DNA from: Thermococcus litoralis DSM 5473
Lineage (GTDB): Archaea; Methanobacteriota_B; Thermococci; Thermococcales; Thermococcaceae
Direction of reading: 5' to 3'
DNA: 64,000 nucleotides
NCBI RefSeq assembly: GCF_000246985.2
Contig: NC_022084.1
Location: forward strand, 887,246-951,245
A program made the position numbers and the translations under genes. Positions within the stretch are counted from its first letter, which is position 1; every line of letters starts with the position of its first letter. Shown in pieces: positions 35,092 through 43,154 of this stretch. The notes under the pieces were generated by a model. That model was not told the origin of the DNA. It saw only the letters and a list, made by a program, of their open reading frames with translations, and made no database searches.

Positions 35092-36371
35092 CTCAGCTCC
35101 CTCACTATCTCCCTCAAATAGTCGCTCGGCCCCAGATCAATAGTGGGAACTAGGGAGTTAAACTTCTTAACCGTTTTCTCCCTCTCGATATACTTCTCAT
35201 AGAGCAGCTTTAAGGTTTCCTCGTTGAGCTCTTCTCCATAGAAGAGTATCGGGTTTGGCGAGAGTATTATCAGCTTGTGCTTCTTCCTCAGCATAACTAT
35301 CAACCTGTAAAGAAGGGACGTGTAGCTCATTAGATCAGTAATAAGGATAATGTACGATGGTTCCTTTATACTCAACAACGCCTCACTGATGCTTGCTCTT
35401 TTTCTGGGAAACACCTTCCTCATGAACTTCCTAGCCCTCTCGCTGAACTTCAGGCTGACCTCGCCCTTGAGGCTCATCAGCCCCTTCTCCTCCTTAAACC
35501 TCACGGCAGATCTAATCTTGTTCAAATGCTCCCTTCCTCTCGCGGGTTTAACTACCTTAACGTCCTTATCCTCATAAACTATCAATCCCACCCTGTAGTT
35601 TTTCTTCAAAAGAAAAGTTGCCATATGCAAAGCCAAAGTCGAAGCATAATCTATCTTCGCCCTCTTTATCCCCTTCCTCATCTCCCTTGTGGAATCGAGA
35701 ACAATGTAAACATCAGCCTCGTGCTCCTTCATGAACTCCCTCACGATCAATTCCCCAAGCCTTGAGCTCGCCTTCCAGTCTATCCTCCTTAGGTCATCGC
35801 CGGGCAGATACTCCCTCAGGCCCTCAAGCTCCATTCTCTCCATCCCGAAGAAGACTGTCCTTTTGTAAACCTCACCCAGCTTTACGTTGTAGTCCTCCTT
35901 AGCGGCCTCCCTTATGGACTCAACAGAAGGAACTACCTCAAGCCTATAATTCCCAACATCAACCTCTTCGAAGTAGAGCTCCTTGAGGTCGGTAACCTCC
36001 AATTTTATCGGGATCTCGTATTCTCCTTTCCTCTCGGGAACAAGGAGAAGCTCTATGAATTTCTCTTCACCAGACTTAACAACTGCCGCGTCCCCAAAAA
36101 CTCTCACTCCAGAAAGCTGTTTATCCTTCACCCTTATTTTAACATCACTTCCGAGATTCTCAATCCTGAGTACAGCTTTAACCTTCTTCATCTCCTCACT
36201 CTGCTCCGGAAACTCAACTTCTACCCTTAGCTCGGGCTTAAAATCCGCTCTGCTCTTTAATAAATAGAGAGACAACCCAAGTCCAAATAGGGCACTAAAA
36301 ACGCTTGAAGAGAGATACCCATGGGCAAAGCTAACTCCCGCTAGAGTCCAGAGCAGGTCTTCCCTTTTCAT
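35088..36371 (-). CDS. DUF58 domain protein
   Basis: A 427-residue protein. One or two membrane segments at the N terminus, a beta-rich middle and the DUF58 signature DDLRRIDWKASSRLGELIVR, followed by a von Willebrand A-like part (ADVYIVLDSTREMRKG, a DxSxx MIDAS variant). DUF58 proteins always keep company with MoxR ATPases and are thought to assist maturation or assembly of membrane or secreted proteins. Overlaps the MoxR stop by 4 nt. Confidence 0.88.
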   Translation of the reverse strand: MKREDLLWTLAGVSFAHGYLSSSVFSALFGLGLSLYLLKSRADFKPELRVEVEFPEQSEEMKKVKAVLRIENLGSDVKIRVKDKQLSGVRVFGDAAVVKSGEEKFIELLLVPERKGEYEIPIKLEVTDLKELYFEEVDVGNYRLEVVPSVESIREAAKEDYNVKLGEVYKRTVFFGMERMELEGLREYLPGDDLRRIDWKASSRLGELIVREFMKEHEADVYIVLDSTREMRKGIKRAKIDYASTLALHMATFLLKKNYRVGLIVYEDKDVKVVKPARGREHLNKIRSAVRFKEEKGLMSLKGEVSLKFSERARKFMRKVFPRKRASISEALLSIKEPSYIILITDLMSYTSLLYRLIVMLRKKHKLIILSPNPILFYGEELNEETLKLLYEKYIEREKTVKKFNSLVPTIDLGPSDYLREIVRELR

Positions 36372-37297
36372 ACCGGCACCTCTACCTCATCAAGAATCTC
36401 CCTCACAATATCCTCGCTCTTCACTCCCTCAAGCTCGTATTCCGCTCTAACAAGAAGCCTGTGGGACAAGACATGGACGGCCATTTCCTTCACATCATCT
36501 GGAATGACGTAGTCCCTTCCACTCAAGAATGCCTTCGCTTTCGCCGCATAAAGCAGGTGCTCCGCAGCCCTCGGCGAAGCCCCAACCAAAAGCCTCTCAT
36601 CTCTCCTTGTCCTCGCTACGATCTCGTAGAGGTAGTGGAGCACTTCCTTACTTGTCCTAACACTCTTAACCTTGGCAATGAGAGCCATTATCTGGCTCGG
36701 CGTAAAGACCTGTTTAACCTCCCCAAACTCTCCCCTATCCTTTCTCAAGAGCATTTCCAGCTCCTCATTCTTATCCGGATAGCCAACACCTATGTGGAGC
36801 ATAAACCTATCCAATTGAGCTTCCGGCAAAGTGTAAACCCCTTCAAACTCAAGGGGGTTTTTAGTTGCTATGACAAGAAACGGCTTTGGGAGTGGAAGGG
36901 TGTTCCCTTCTATTGTGACTTGTCCCTCTTGCATTGCCTCGAGCAGAGCTGATTGGGTCTTTGGCTGCGCCCTGTTTATCTCATCAGCCAGAACAACGTT
37001 GGCAAAGATGGGCCCCTTCTTTATCTTGAACTGCCCAGTCCTCTGGTCGTAGTAGACCGTTCCAATTATATCGGCTGGCAGTAAATCCGGGGTAAGCTGG
37101 ATTCTGGAGAACTCAAGTCCAATAGCCTTTGCAAAGCTCTTCGCTATCGTCGTCTTTGCAACCCCAGGAATGCCCTCGAGTATCACGTGTCCCTCGCTCA
37201 AAAGGGCAACCGCCAAAAGCTCTACAACATCGTCCTTTCCAACAACGGCTTTATGAACCTCTTTTTTGAGAGTATCAAGGAACTCTTTACCGTTCAT
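36368..37297 (-). CDS. MoxR-family AAA+ ATPase
   Basis: About 309 residues. Walker A is LEGIPGVAKTTIAKSFAKAI, Walker B VVLADEINRAQPKTQSALLE, followed by the MoxR helix-2 insert signature MQEGQVTIEG and sensor VIATKNPLEFEG. It is predicted to be a cytoplasmic hexameric chaperone-like ATPase working with the DUF58 protein. ATG 37297 is selected by AGGTGG 5 nt upstream over GTG 37306. Confidence 0.92.
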   Translation of the reverse strand: MNGKEFLDTLKKEVHKAVVGKDDVVELLAVALLSEGHVILEGIPGVAKTTIAKSFAKAIGLEFSRIQLTPDLLPADIIGTVYYDQRTGQFKIKKGPIFANVVLADEINRAQPKTQSALLEAMQEGQVTIEGNTLPLPKPFLVIATKNPLEFEGVYTLPEAQLDRFMLHIGVGYPDKNEELEMLLRKDRGEFGEVKQVFTPSQIMALIAKVKSVRTSKEVLHYLYEIVARTRRDERLLVGASPRAAEHLLYAAKAKAFLSGRDYVIPDDVKEMAVHVLSHRLLVRAEYELEGVKSEDIVREILDEVEVPV

Positions 37298-37298
37298 T

Positions 37299-38309
37299 TT
37301 AACCACCTAGTTTTTTACCAGTTTCTATTTCCTTTATCATCTTTCTAAGGATACTTTCATCATAACCCTCTTTCTTGAGCTTCTCTATAACCTCATCCAG
37401 ACTTTTTTCTTCTTCCTTAAAGATTTTCCCCAGTATCAGTTCAAGGATCTTCCCAACACCTTTCAGCGCGAGGCCACTCTCAACCAAGATCGCTGTTACC
37501 GCAACCGCCAATACCACATAAAACGCCTTAACCCGGTCTAGACTCCTCCGTATGACCAGGGTTCCCACTGCGTATGGGTTGAAGTTTGAATGGTGGGCCT
37601 CGTCTATGTAAACAGTATCAGCGTTCAAATACCTCACGAAGTTCCTTATGAAGGGCTCATTCTCATCGAACATGTCGTTGATGAAGACGCTCGGGTCTGC
37701 AAAGAGAATTATCTTGCCTTTGCCATACTTCACTTCACTCATTACAGGCAATTCTCTCTGATTGTTGCCTACCACAGTCACTTTGCTCGTGTATATTGAG
37801 CCGTTTGCCCCTATTATCGCTGACGGAACGTTTAAGATGAGCTTGTCTACTCCAATGCCCAGCTGGGGATCAAGAATCCTGACAACTTCGGGGAAGTTGT
37901 AGTTCTTCGAGTAGAAGACATCTATAGGAGTTATCCCCAAGAACCTTGCAGATAAGTTCAGCCCCTCCAAGATGTCGTTCCCAGTACCAAAGTCGTCTAT
38001 CAAAACCAAAGTACCGCCATTGTTCAGGAAATTCTTAACCTCCCCTACCTCAAGAGGAGAATATCTCATATCAGGCCCGAGGATTAGGAGAACCCCTTTC
38101 CTCTCGCTTAGATCAAAGGAGTTGTAAGATGTTATCACGGGCACTACCCTTGATTCCTCGTAGAGAAGTTTACCAAACTTAGAGGCCCCGTTCCAGTTGG
38201 TGTTGAAAACACTAAAATCGGCACTAGTATGGAATACAGGCACGCTTATTGGCATCACAAGGAGGAAAATGCCAAAGGCCAACATTATTGCATACGCTGC
38301 TCTCCTCAT
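37299..38309 (-). CDS. DUF4350-type membrane-anchored protein
   Basis: A 336-residue protein. One N-terminal membrane segment (YAIMLAFGIFLLVMPISVPV), an extracytoplasmic domain with the DUF4350 pattern FLNNGGTLVLIDDFGTGNDI and VYIDEAHHSN, a second membrane segment near residue 265 and a charged cytoplasmic tail. It overlaps the neighbouring gene at 38306 by 4 nt. Standard component of archaeal MoxR-DUF58 operons. Confidence 0.8.
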   Translation of the reverse strand: MRRAAYAIMLAFGIFLLVMPISVPVFHTSADFSVFNTNWNGASKFGKLLYEESRVVPVITSYNSFDLSERKGVLLILGPDMRYSPLEVGEVKNFLNNGGTLVLIDDFGTGNDILEGLNLSARFLGITPIDVFYSKNYNFPEVVRILDPQLGIGVDKLILNVPSAIIGANGSIYTSKVTVVGNNQRELPVMSEVKYGKGKIILFADPSVFINDMFDENEPFIRNFVRYLNADTVYIDEAHHSNFNPYAVGTLVIRRSLDRVKAFYVVLAVAVTAILVESGLALKGVGKILELILGKIFKEEEKSLDEVIEKLKKEGYDESILRKMIKEIETGKKLGG

Positions 38310-40210
38310 AGCTCCTCCCTCACGATAAATGAAACTATAAAGCCAGCCACGCTTTTCAAATACTCAAGGACGCCACGCCTCCCCAATGGTTTTTTACCGT
38401 AGAAGTGCTTCTCGTAGAGGCTTGTCAGCTTCTCCAGATACGGGGCAAAGCTCTCCTTTCTTAACTTCCTAGCGAGCTCCCTCGGAGTTGTGCTGGGCTT
38501 TAAACCGTACTGCTTTATGAGCCTCTGGTAGATTTCCCTGTACATTTCCCTTAAGGACTTGAACTTTCTCTCCATCTCTTCTTCCTCTTCCTTCTCCAGC
38601 TCTCTAAGAGCTTTTATCAGCGCCACGAACTCCTCATCACTCATTCCCTTTCTGCTTCTCAAATAGAGCTTCCTTGAGAGGTAAGCGATGCCCCCTAAGA
38701 GAGCCAAAACCAGAGCAAAAATGATGTATTCAATCAACGAGAAACTGACAACGCTAATAGAAACCACATTCGACTTTGCCTCATCGTAATACTCATCTCC
38801 CGGGAAGTAAGCGTAAATTTCATGTTTACCCGTTTCGTTGAAGCTGAGTGTTATTTCAAAATTCTTTGCCGCATAGAGAGATTTGTAAGGTTTATCATCT
38901 ACGTATACCGCTATTGGAATCTCCCTCTCAACGCCCTCTATCTCCCCGATTATCTTAACCTCCTCCCCCTCCTTGACCTCGCCCTTGTCCGCTTTTATGC
39001 TAATCCTCACCGGATACTTGAGGAAGACCACGCTTAAAGATGCCCAACTGCCAGCGTAAATTTCATTGCCCAGGTATGTAACGTTTACCAGCTTTCTTCC
39101 GCTCTCACCGCTCGTAACGTTGAAGGAAAAGCTCCCGTTGCCTGAAGTCAAGAGGGTGAACTCCTCGCCGTTAAACTCACCAAAAACCTTCTCCCCGTTT
39201 AAAGCGTTTCCATAATAGTCGAGCAGAAAACCGTTCACCCTTAAGCTCTCGTTGATGTATGCACTTCCCTCTGAGGAGAGAACAATCCTCGTGGGGATCT
39301 TCAGCACGTTGATGGTTATAACGTTCGAGATCTCAGCGCTTCCGTTTTTAACTCCCGTTGCAAAGACCTCATAAGTGCCAGGCCTCTCGAATGAATAAAC
39401 GTAGGAAAAACGGTTGTTTTTAACTCCCAGCACGATTGTTTTGTTCTCAACATGAATGTTAACATTCTCAAAGTCAGATGCATAGCCATAGAAGGTTACA
39501 TTTTCATAAACGAATGGATTGAGGTTTGAGGCATACAAAACCAATGACGTTGGGATGATAATTACAGTCTCATTAGTGATGGCTACATTTTTGGCCTCTT
39601 CTGGAGAAAGCACTTTATAGGTGTTTAAACCCCTCTCATACCCCAAATACATCCTTTTGATCTTCTCTAACTTACTTCTGATGGAAGAAGTATCCAGAGT
39701 TAAGATGTTGCCATCTTCATCTCGGAATTCAAAGGTGTCTATAACATCAAGCGCGTTTTCGGCCTTTGAAATGCCCTCGCCCATCATCTCCAGCCCTTGA
39801 GTTGCGTTAAGGTATGCATAATAATCCCCCAACTCCTTTACGATCTCAATATTGTCCAAGAAAAGTCTCTGTCCCTCCACAATATCTTCAAGCCCCTCGC
39901 CGAACTCCAAGAAAGGCGGCAGATAGTCATCTACTTTGGCTTTAATCCCAAAAGATTTGTAGAACTCTATCTCCTCCTGCGTGACCTTCAGCTTTGTGGC
40001 AACGCTTTCTGCATAATAGGTGCTCTCGTTATCCTCGTCAATCACCTTGTCAAGGGTCATCTCGGAGTAAAGCAAAAGAACTCTAAAATAGATGTAAATT
40101 CCCTTATCGTTTTCATAGGCCGTATCATATTCAAAGTGCCTTTCCGAGGCTAATCCAAAGGTGCTGAAGGTTAAAAGTGCAAGGGTGATTAAAGCTAATG
40201 TCCTCTTCAT
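38306..40210 (-). CDS. secreted/membrane protein with DUF4129-like tail, first gene of MoxR operon
   Basis: About 634 residues. A signal peptide (MKRTLALITLALLTFSTFGL) leads an extracellular region with repeated beta-sandwich Ig-like segments (SNVITINVLK..., AKSNVVSISV...), one membrane segment near residue 500 (IIFALVLALLGGIAYLS) and a charged cytoplasmic part that includes the DUF4129-like KPSTTPRELARKLRKES. ATG 40210 follows a GAGG site; TTG 40219 is less likely. Confidence 0.78.
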   Translation of the reverse strand: MKRTLALITLALLTFSTFGLASERHFEYDTAYENDKGIYIYFRVLLLYSEMTLDKVIDEDNESTYYAESVATKLKVTQEEIEFYKSFGIKAKVDDYLPPFLEFGEGLEDIVEGQRLFLDNIEIVKELGDYYAYLNATQGLEMMGEGISKAENALDVIDTFEFRDEDGNILTLDTSSIRSKLEKIKRMYLGYERGLNTYKVLSPEEAKNVAITNETVIIIPTSLVLYASNLNPFVYENVTFYGYASDFENVNIHVENKTIVLGVKNNRFSYVYSFERPGTYEVFATGVKNGSAEISNVITINVLKIPTRIVLSSEGSAYINESLRVNGFLLDYYGNALNGEKVFGEFNGEEFTLLTSGNGSFSFNVTSGESGRKLVNVTYLGNEIYAGSWASLSVVFLKYPVRISIKADKGEVKEGEEVKIIGEIEGVEREIPIAVYVDDKPYKSLYAAKNFEITLSFNETGKHEIYAYFPGDEYYDEAKSNVVSISVVSFSLIEYIIFALVLALLGGIAYLSRKLYLRSRKGMSDEEFVALIKALRELEKEEEEEMERKFKSLREMYREIYQRLIKQYGLKPSTTPRELARKLRKESFAPYLEKLTSLYEKHFYGKKPLGRRGVLEYLKSVAGFIVSFIVREEL

Positions 40211-40281
40211 TTTCCTCAAATTCAGAAGGCAATGATAAACATTTTAAAGTTAATGGTTTTAAATTGGCAAGGGATAAAGAG
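40211..40281. promoter_or_regulatory. divergent promoter between MoxR operon and gene at 40282
   Basis: GGTTTTAAATTGG (40255-40267) is a TATA candidate about 22 bp before ATG 40282, which would make that transcript nearly leaderless. On the other strand CTTTAAAATG (about 40239-40248) serves the MoxR operon. Confidence 0.4.
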
Positions 40282-41040
40282 ATGAGAATGGAGAGAGTGG
40301 CAGGAGCTTCTCTAGCAGTCATAGGTGCCTTCCTCCTGATCTATGGTGCGATAAACTCCAACCAGAGTCAGATTAACCTCGGCTTTGCTGGTTTATTCTT
40401 GAGCTTTGTAGTTTTCACCTTCAAATCAAAGGAATACGTTAAGAGAGAAGCACTTGACAACCTTATTCTCCCCTACGTGAACATGATCAAGAAAATGGTT
40501 GATGACCTAGGCCTTGAGGGAAATGCCCTCTACATTCCTCCCTACGAGAACATGCCAGAGGGAGGAACATTCATCCCTCTCCACAAGGACTTTGACCTCG
40601 ATCTGGGAAGGATGGATGAGGATACGGTTTTCCTCACCAACGTTGCCAACGAGAGGCAGATGGGTCTCGTGATAAGACCCACAGGAGCTGAGCTCGTCAA
40701 AAAGTTCGAGGAACATTTTGAAGGCTCACTTGACGGTGAAGGCTACGCAACAGTTGAGAGCGTCTCGTCCTCAGTCTTAAGAGCCCTTGACCTTGCCAAA
40801 GGGGTACACATAGATGAAAACAAAGAAGGCTTCAGGATAGTGGTAAAGCCCACAAACACGGAGATATGCAGGGCAAGTATAGAGGGCTGCAACCAAGTTG
40901 CCTGTCCTGTTTGCTCCTCAATCCTTCTCGCTCTTGCTAAGGGAACAAATGAGGTTATAGAAAGCGAGAGCTTTGCCACAACACAACACGGCGTTGAGAT
41001 AAAAGCCAAAAAGCTTGGAGGCGTTAGGGAATGGATGTAG
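40282..41040 (+). CDS. membrane-anchored protein of unknown function (archaeal conserved)
   Basis: About 252 residues. Two N-terminal membrane segments (GASLAVIGAFLLIYGAI and GFAGLFLSFVVFTF), then a soluble domain with YIPPYENMPEGGTFIPLHKD, GLVIRPTGAELVKKFEEHFE and a cysteine cluster CRASIEGCNQVACPVCSSIL that could bind metal. I do not recognise a functional family. ATG 40282 is used; the longer frame to 40198 has no ribosome-binding site and overlaps the divergent gene. Confidence 0.7.
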   Translation: MRMERVAGASLAVIGAFLLIYGAINSNQSQINLGFAGLFLSFVVFTFKSKEYVKREALDNLILPYVNMIKKMVDDLGLEGNALYIPPYENMPEGGTFIPLHKDFDLDLGRMDEDTVFLTNVANERQMGLVIRPTGAELVKKFEEHFEGSLDGEGYATVESVSSSVLRALDLAKGVHIDENKEGFRIVVKPTNTEICRASIEGCNQVACPVCSSILLALAKGTNEVIESESFATTQHGVEIKAKKLGGVREWM

Positions 41041-41273
41041 AGGACTACATGCTCCTATTTTTATCATCGTGGGTTCTAATATCTGCACTGGCAACAAAGA
41101 GCGTCGATGTATTCCTAACTTTAGCCCTCATCGGGCTTTTGATAACCATCGAAGTGGGAAGCTTATTTCTAAGCAAAGAGCAGAAAGAAAGCCTAAAGCC
41201 CCTAGTTGAACTCCTCCTTGTGATATTCGCAATCATAGTTATGAAGAAAGTTTATGAGGTTCTGAGCGGTTAA
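41031..41273 (+). CDS. small membrane protein
   Basis: An 80-residue protein with two or three hydrophobic segments (YMLLFLSSWVLISALAT, VFLTLALIGLLITIEVGS, LLLVIFAIIVM). Its start overlaps the stop of the gene before it by 10 nt, indicating co-expression. No recognised family. Confidence 0.6.
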   Translation: MDVEDYMLLFLSSWVLISALATKSVDVFLTLALIGLLITIEVGSLFLSKEQKESLKPLVELLLVIFAIIVMKKVYEVLSG

Positions 41274-41380
41274 GGGGCACATCTCAAGTGGCGAAGGCTT
41301 TGCAAATAATCCCCCAACAGAAAACACGCTTGGGCTTGTAAGATTTCCTTGGTGTTGAAACGCCAGAATTTTACTGGTTG

Positions 41381-41462
41381 AGAACTTTTTTCAAGCCTCG
41401 CCCTTCAGGGCGGGGAGGAGGTCAGGTGGTGAGATCTCCAGATTAAGGCGAGACTTTCAAGA
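41381..41462 (-). repeat. dispersed hairpin repeat, copy B, with inverted partial tail
   Basis: On the minus strand 41381-41425 reads CTGACCTCCTCCCCGCCC, loop, GGGCGAGGCTTGAAAAAAG, almost the reference unit. Directly next to it, 41443-41462 has an inverted tail-like piece (GGCGAGACTTTCAAGAAC), so the whole is an 80-bp element with inverted ends. It overlaps the stop of the SWIM gene. A weaker tail-like GGCGAAGGCTTTGCAAA lies at about 41296-41312. Confidence 0.6.
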
Positions 41463-42866
41463 ACTACAGCGAGTAGTCCCCTCCAATATCTCCCATAGTG
41501 CTCTTATTCTTGGATGCCTTTTCTTGAGCTTTTCCACCAAGCGTTCGTACTCTTTAGCATCCACCTTTTTAATAAGCTTTAGGAGCTCTGCTGCAAATTT
41601 GTAGGCATTTCTGTTCTTCTTGGCAACCTCAAATTCCACAATCTTTTCAATGTCCGGGATTATGGACTTTAAATCATCCCCAATGAGCGAGAGTGCATCC
41701 AAAATTGCCTGCCTGGAGAGGGTTCCCGCTATGTACTTTTCGACGGCATCTGGAAATAACTCGATAATTCTATCCTTAAGACCCAGTTCAAGCGCACATA
41801 AAAACGCTATGTTTGCATTTTCTTTCTTTAATATTTCTTCAAAGACATCAAATCTGCCCGTTGCCTCTATGGCCTCACAAACATAGCTTGTGAGATACCC
41901 TACACCATCGCTCGCCGTGTAGAGATCTATAACCTTCTCATATTCACTCCTTTTGCCAAAGTACTCTATAAGCAAATGATACTCTGAGAATTTCAAGCCG
42001 AGTTCCTCCGCAAGTTCTGGATTCACCTCTAGGAGAAGCATTACTTTCTCCCGCGGACTTAAGCTGGAGTTTAGTATAAGCGCCTCGGCCTTTTCTTTCT
42101 CTCCAATCTTTGCGAGCAACGGTGCTCTTAGCTCAACGCTCATGTTCTCGGCATTTAAGATATCCTCTTTGAAGAGCTCAGCGTTCCTCAGCAGAACTTC
42201 ATAGGCGTATCTATAGACATCATCTGGCACGTCTAAAAGCTTAAGGAGTTCTAAAAACCTTTTAAAGTCTTCTTTACTGATGTTTTTCTCTATGACCTCA
42301 AACAAGGGTTTCAGTACAATATCTCCATAGTAAAAATCCCTATAGTCGTCGTAAAACCCACCGAAATCATAGTAGTGCCTGCATATATACTCAAGCAGCT
42401 CCCAAGCGTCGTCCTTTGAAATTCCGCTCTTAATTATCCTGCCCACCTCAACCGCATCTTCATAGGAGAGATATCCTTCAAAATAAGAGAAGAGGTCTAC
42501 TTCTCTTTTTATTTCAGGCAGAATTTCCGGATTGCTTTTCAGGATTTCCCTTAAAATTTCCAAGATTTCCTCTTTGCTCTTCTCTTTCAGGGATTCGAGG
42601 AAAGCATCACCATCGAAAAATTCCCCATTGGAGTATGCAAGAAATGCCGCCACACCATGTTTGCAGTTTCTCCCATAGGGGCATGTGCAAAAGGAGTTCA
42701 TATTCCTGAGGTCAAACTCAACGCTGTACGTCTTGCTTCCCCTAACCTGTGCGTAAAGTACGTCCCCAATTTTTACAGCGCTTAAAACCCTCCCTTCCAT
42801 GTAGTACCTTTCTCCTCTCTCAAATACCCTGCTCCCAAAAATTCTTCTTACTTCCCTCAAGCTCAT
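41457..42866 (-). CDS. SWIM zinc-finger protein
   Basis: A 469-residue protein. SRVFERGERYYMEGRVLSAV is the usual pre-SWIM segment and FCTCPYGRNCKHGVAAFLAY the C-x-C...C-x-H zinc finger (residues about 58-75). The rest is a long helical repeat region. SWIM proteins bind nucleic acid or protein; archaeal ones of this length are uncharacterised. It is flanked by repeat copies B and C in opposite orientation. Upstream promoter TATA element AATTTTTATACC on the minus strand at about 42897-42908. Confidence 0.85.
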   Translation of the reverse strand: MSLREVRRIFGSRVFERGERYYMEGRVLSAVKIGDVLYAQVRGSKTYSVEFDLRNMNSFCTCPYGRNCKHGVAAFLAYSNGEFFDGDAFLESLKEKSKEEILEILREILKSNPEILPEIKREVDLFSYFEGYLSYEDAVEVGRIIKSGISKDDAWELLEYICRHYYDFGGFYDDYRDFYYGDIVLKPLFEVIEKNISKEDFKRFLELLKLLDVPDDVYRYAYEVLLRNAELFKEDILNAENMSVELRAPLLAKIGEKEKAEALILNSSLSPREKVMLLLEVNPELAEELGLKFSEYHLLIEYFGKRSEYEKVIDLYTASDGVGYLTSYVCEAIEATGRFDVFEEILKKENANIAFLCALELGLKDRIIELFPDAVEKYIAGTLSRQAILDALSLIGDDLKSIIPDIEKIVEFEVAKKNRNAYKFAAELLKLIKKVDAKEYERLVEKLKKRHPRIRALWEILEGTTRCSS

Positions 42867-42931
42867 CCTTAATGCCCAAAAACTGGGAGGCGAAGAGGTA
42901 TAAAAATTTTAGGTTCTTAGGGTGTGTTTAT

Positions 42932-42995
42932 ACTGACCTCCTCCCCCGCTTAGCTAAGGATTCCAACGGTTTAACCCCTCGCCATTGAGGGGAGG
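42932..42995 (+). repeat. dispersed hairpin repeat, copy C (longer form)
   Basis: Begins CTGACCTCCTCCCCCGC like the others, but the stem region is replaced by a 30-bp insert and a second hairpin CCCCTC-GCCATT-GAGGGG at 42975-42992. It lies 160 bp upstream of the ATPase at 43155. The remaining part of the 42867-43154 gap holds a remnant (43003-43090) and an operator (43119-43144). Confidence 0.55.
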
Positions 42996-43002
42996 AGCGC
43001 AG

Positions 43003-43090
43003 GTTTTAAAGGAATCAAAGGTATCATAAAGGGCTCATAAAGGTATCATGAATTGGAAAGATGAATCCTATGAGCGAGGCGAGCCAGGAT
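43003..43090 (+). pseudogene. remnant junction: wHTH-regulator tail followed by flippase start
   Basis: 43003-43040 reads VLKGIKGIIKGS and stop, the tail of AlbA_2-type regulators. After 30 bp, ATGAGCGAGGCGAGCCAG at 43070 encodes MSEASQ, the same first residues as the truncated flippase at 22309, after which the match ends. The same order (regulator tail, 27-bp gap, MSEASQ) is at 22092-22330. Confidence 0.45.
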
Positions 43091-43118
43091 AACCAAAAAG
43101 GTATTAAATTCCAATGCA

Positions 43119-43144
43119 TTACAGTTTTATGCATAAATCTGTAA
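43119..43144 (+). promoter_or_regulatory. 26-bp near-perfect palindrome over ATPase promoter
   Basis: The two halves pair at 12 of 13 positions (outer arms TTACAG and CTGTAA, centre ATGCAT). It ends 10 bp before ATG 43155, overlapping the expected TATA or initiation region. This is a strong operator candidate, read directly from sequence. Confidence 0.75.
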
Positions 43145-43154
43145 GGGTGATATC

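Noticed and set aside
36461-36952. 163-residue plus-strand open frame opposite the MoxR gene
   Set aside because: Antisense shadow of a strongly conserved AAA+ gene.
41015-41209. 64-residue plus-strand frame beginning MEALGNGCRG
   Set aside because: Overlaps two better-supported genes in another frame; no membrane or family signal.
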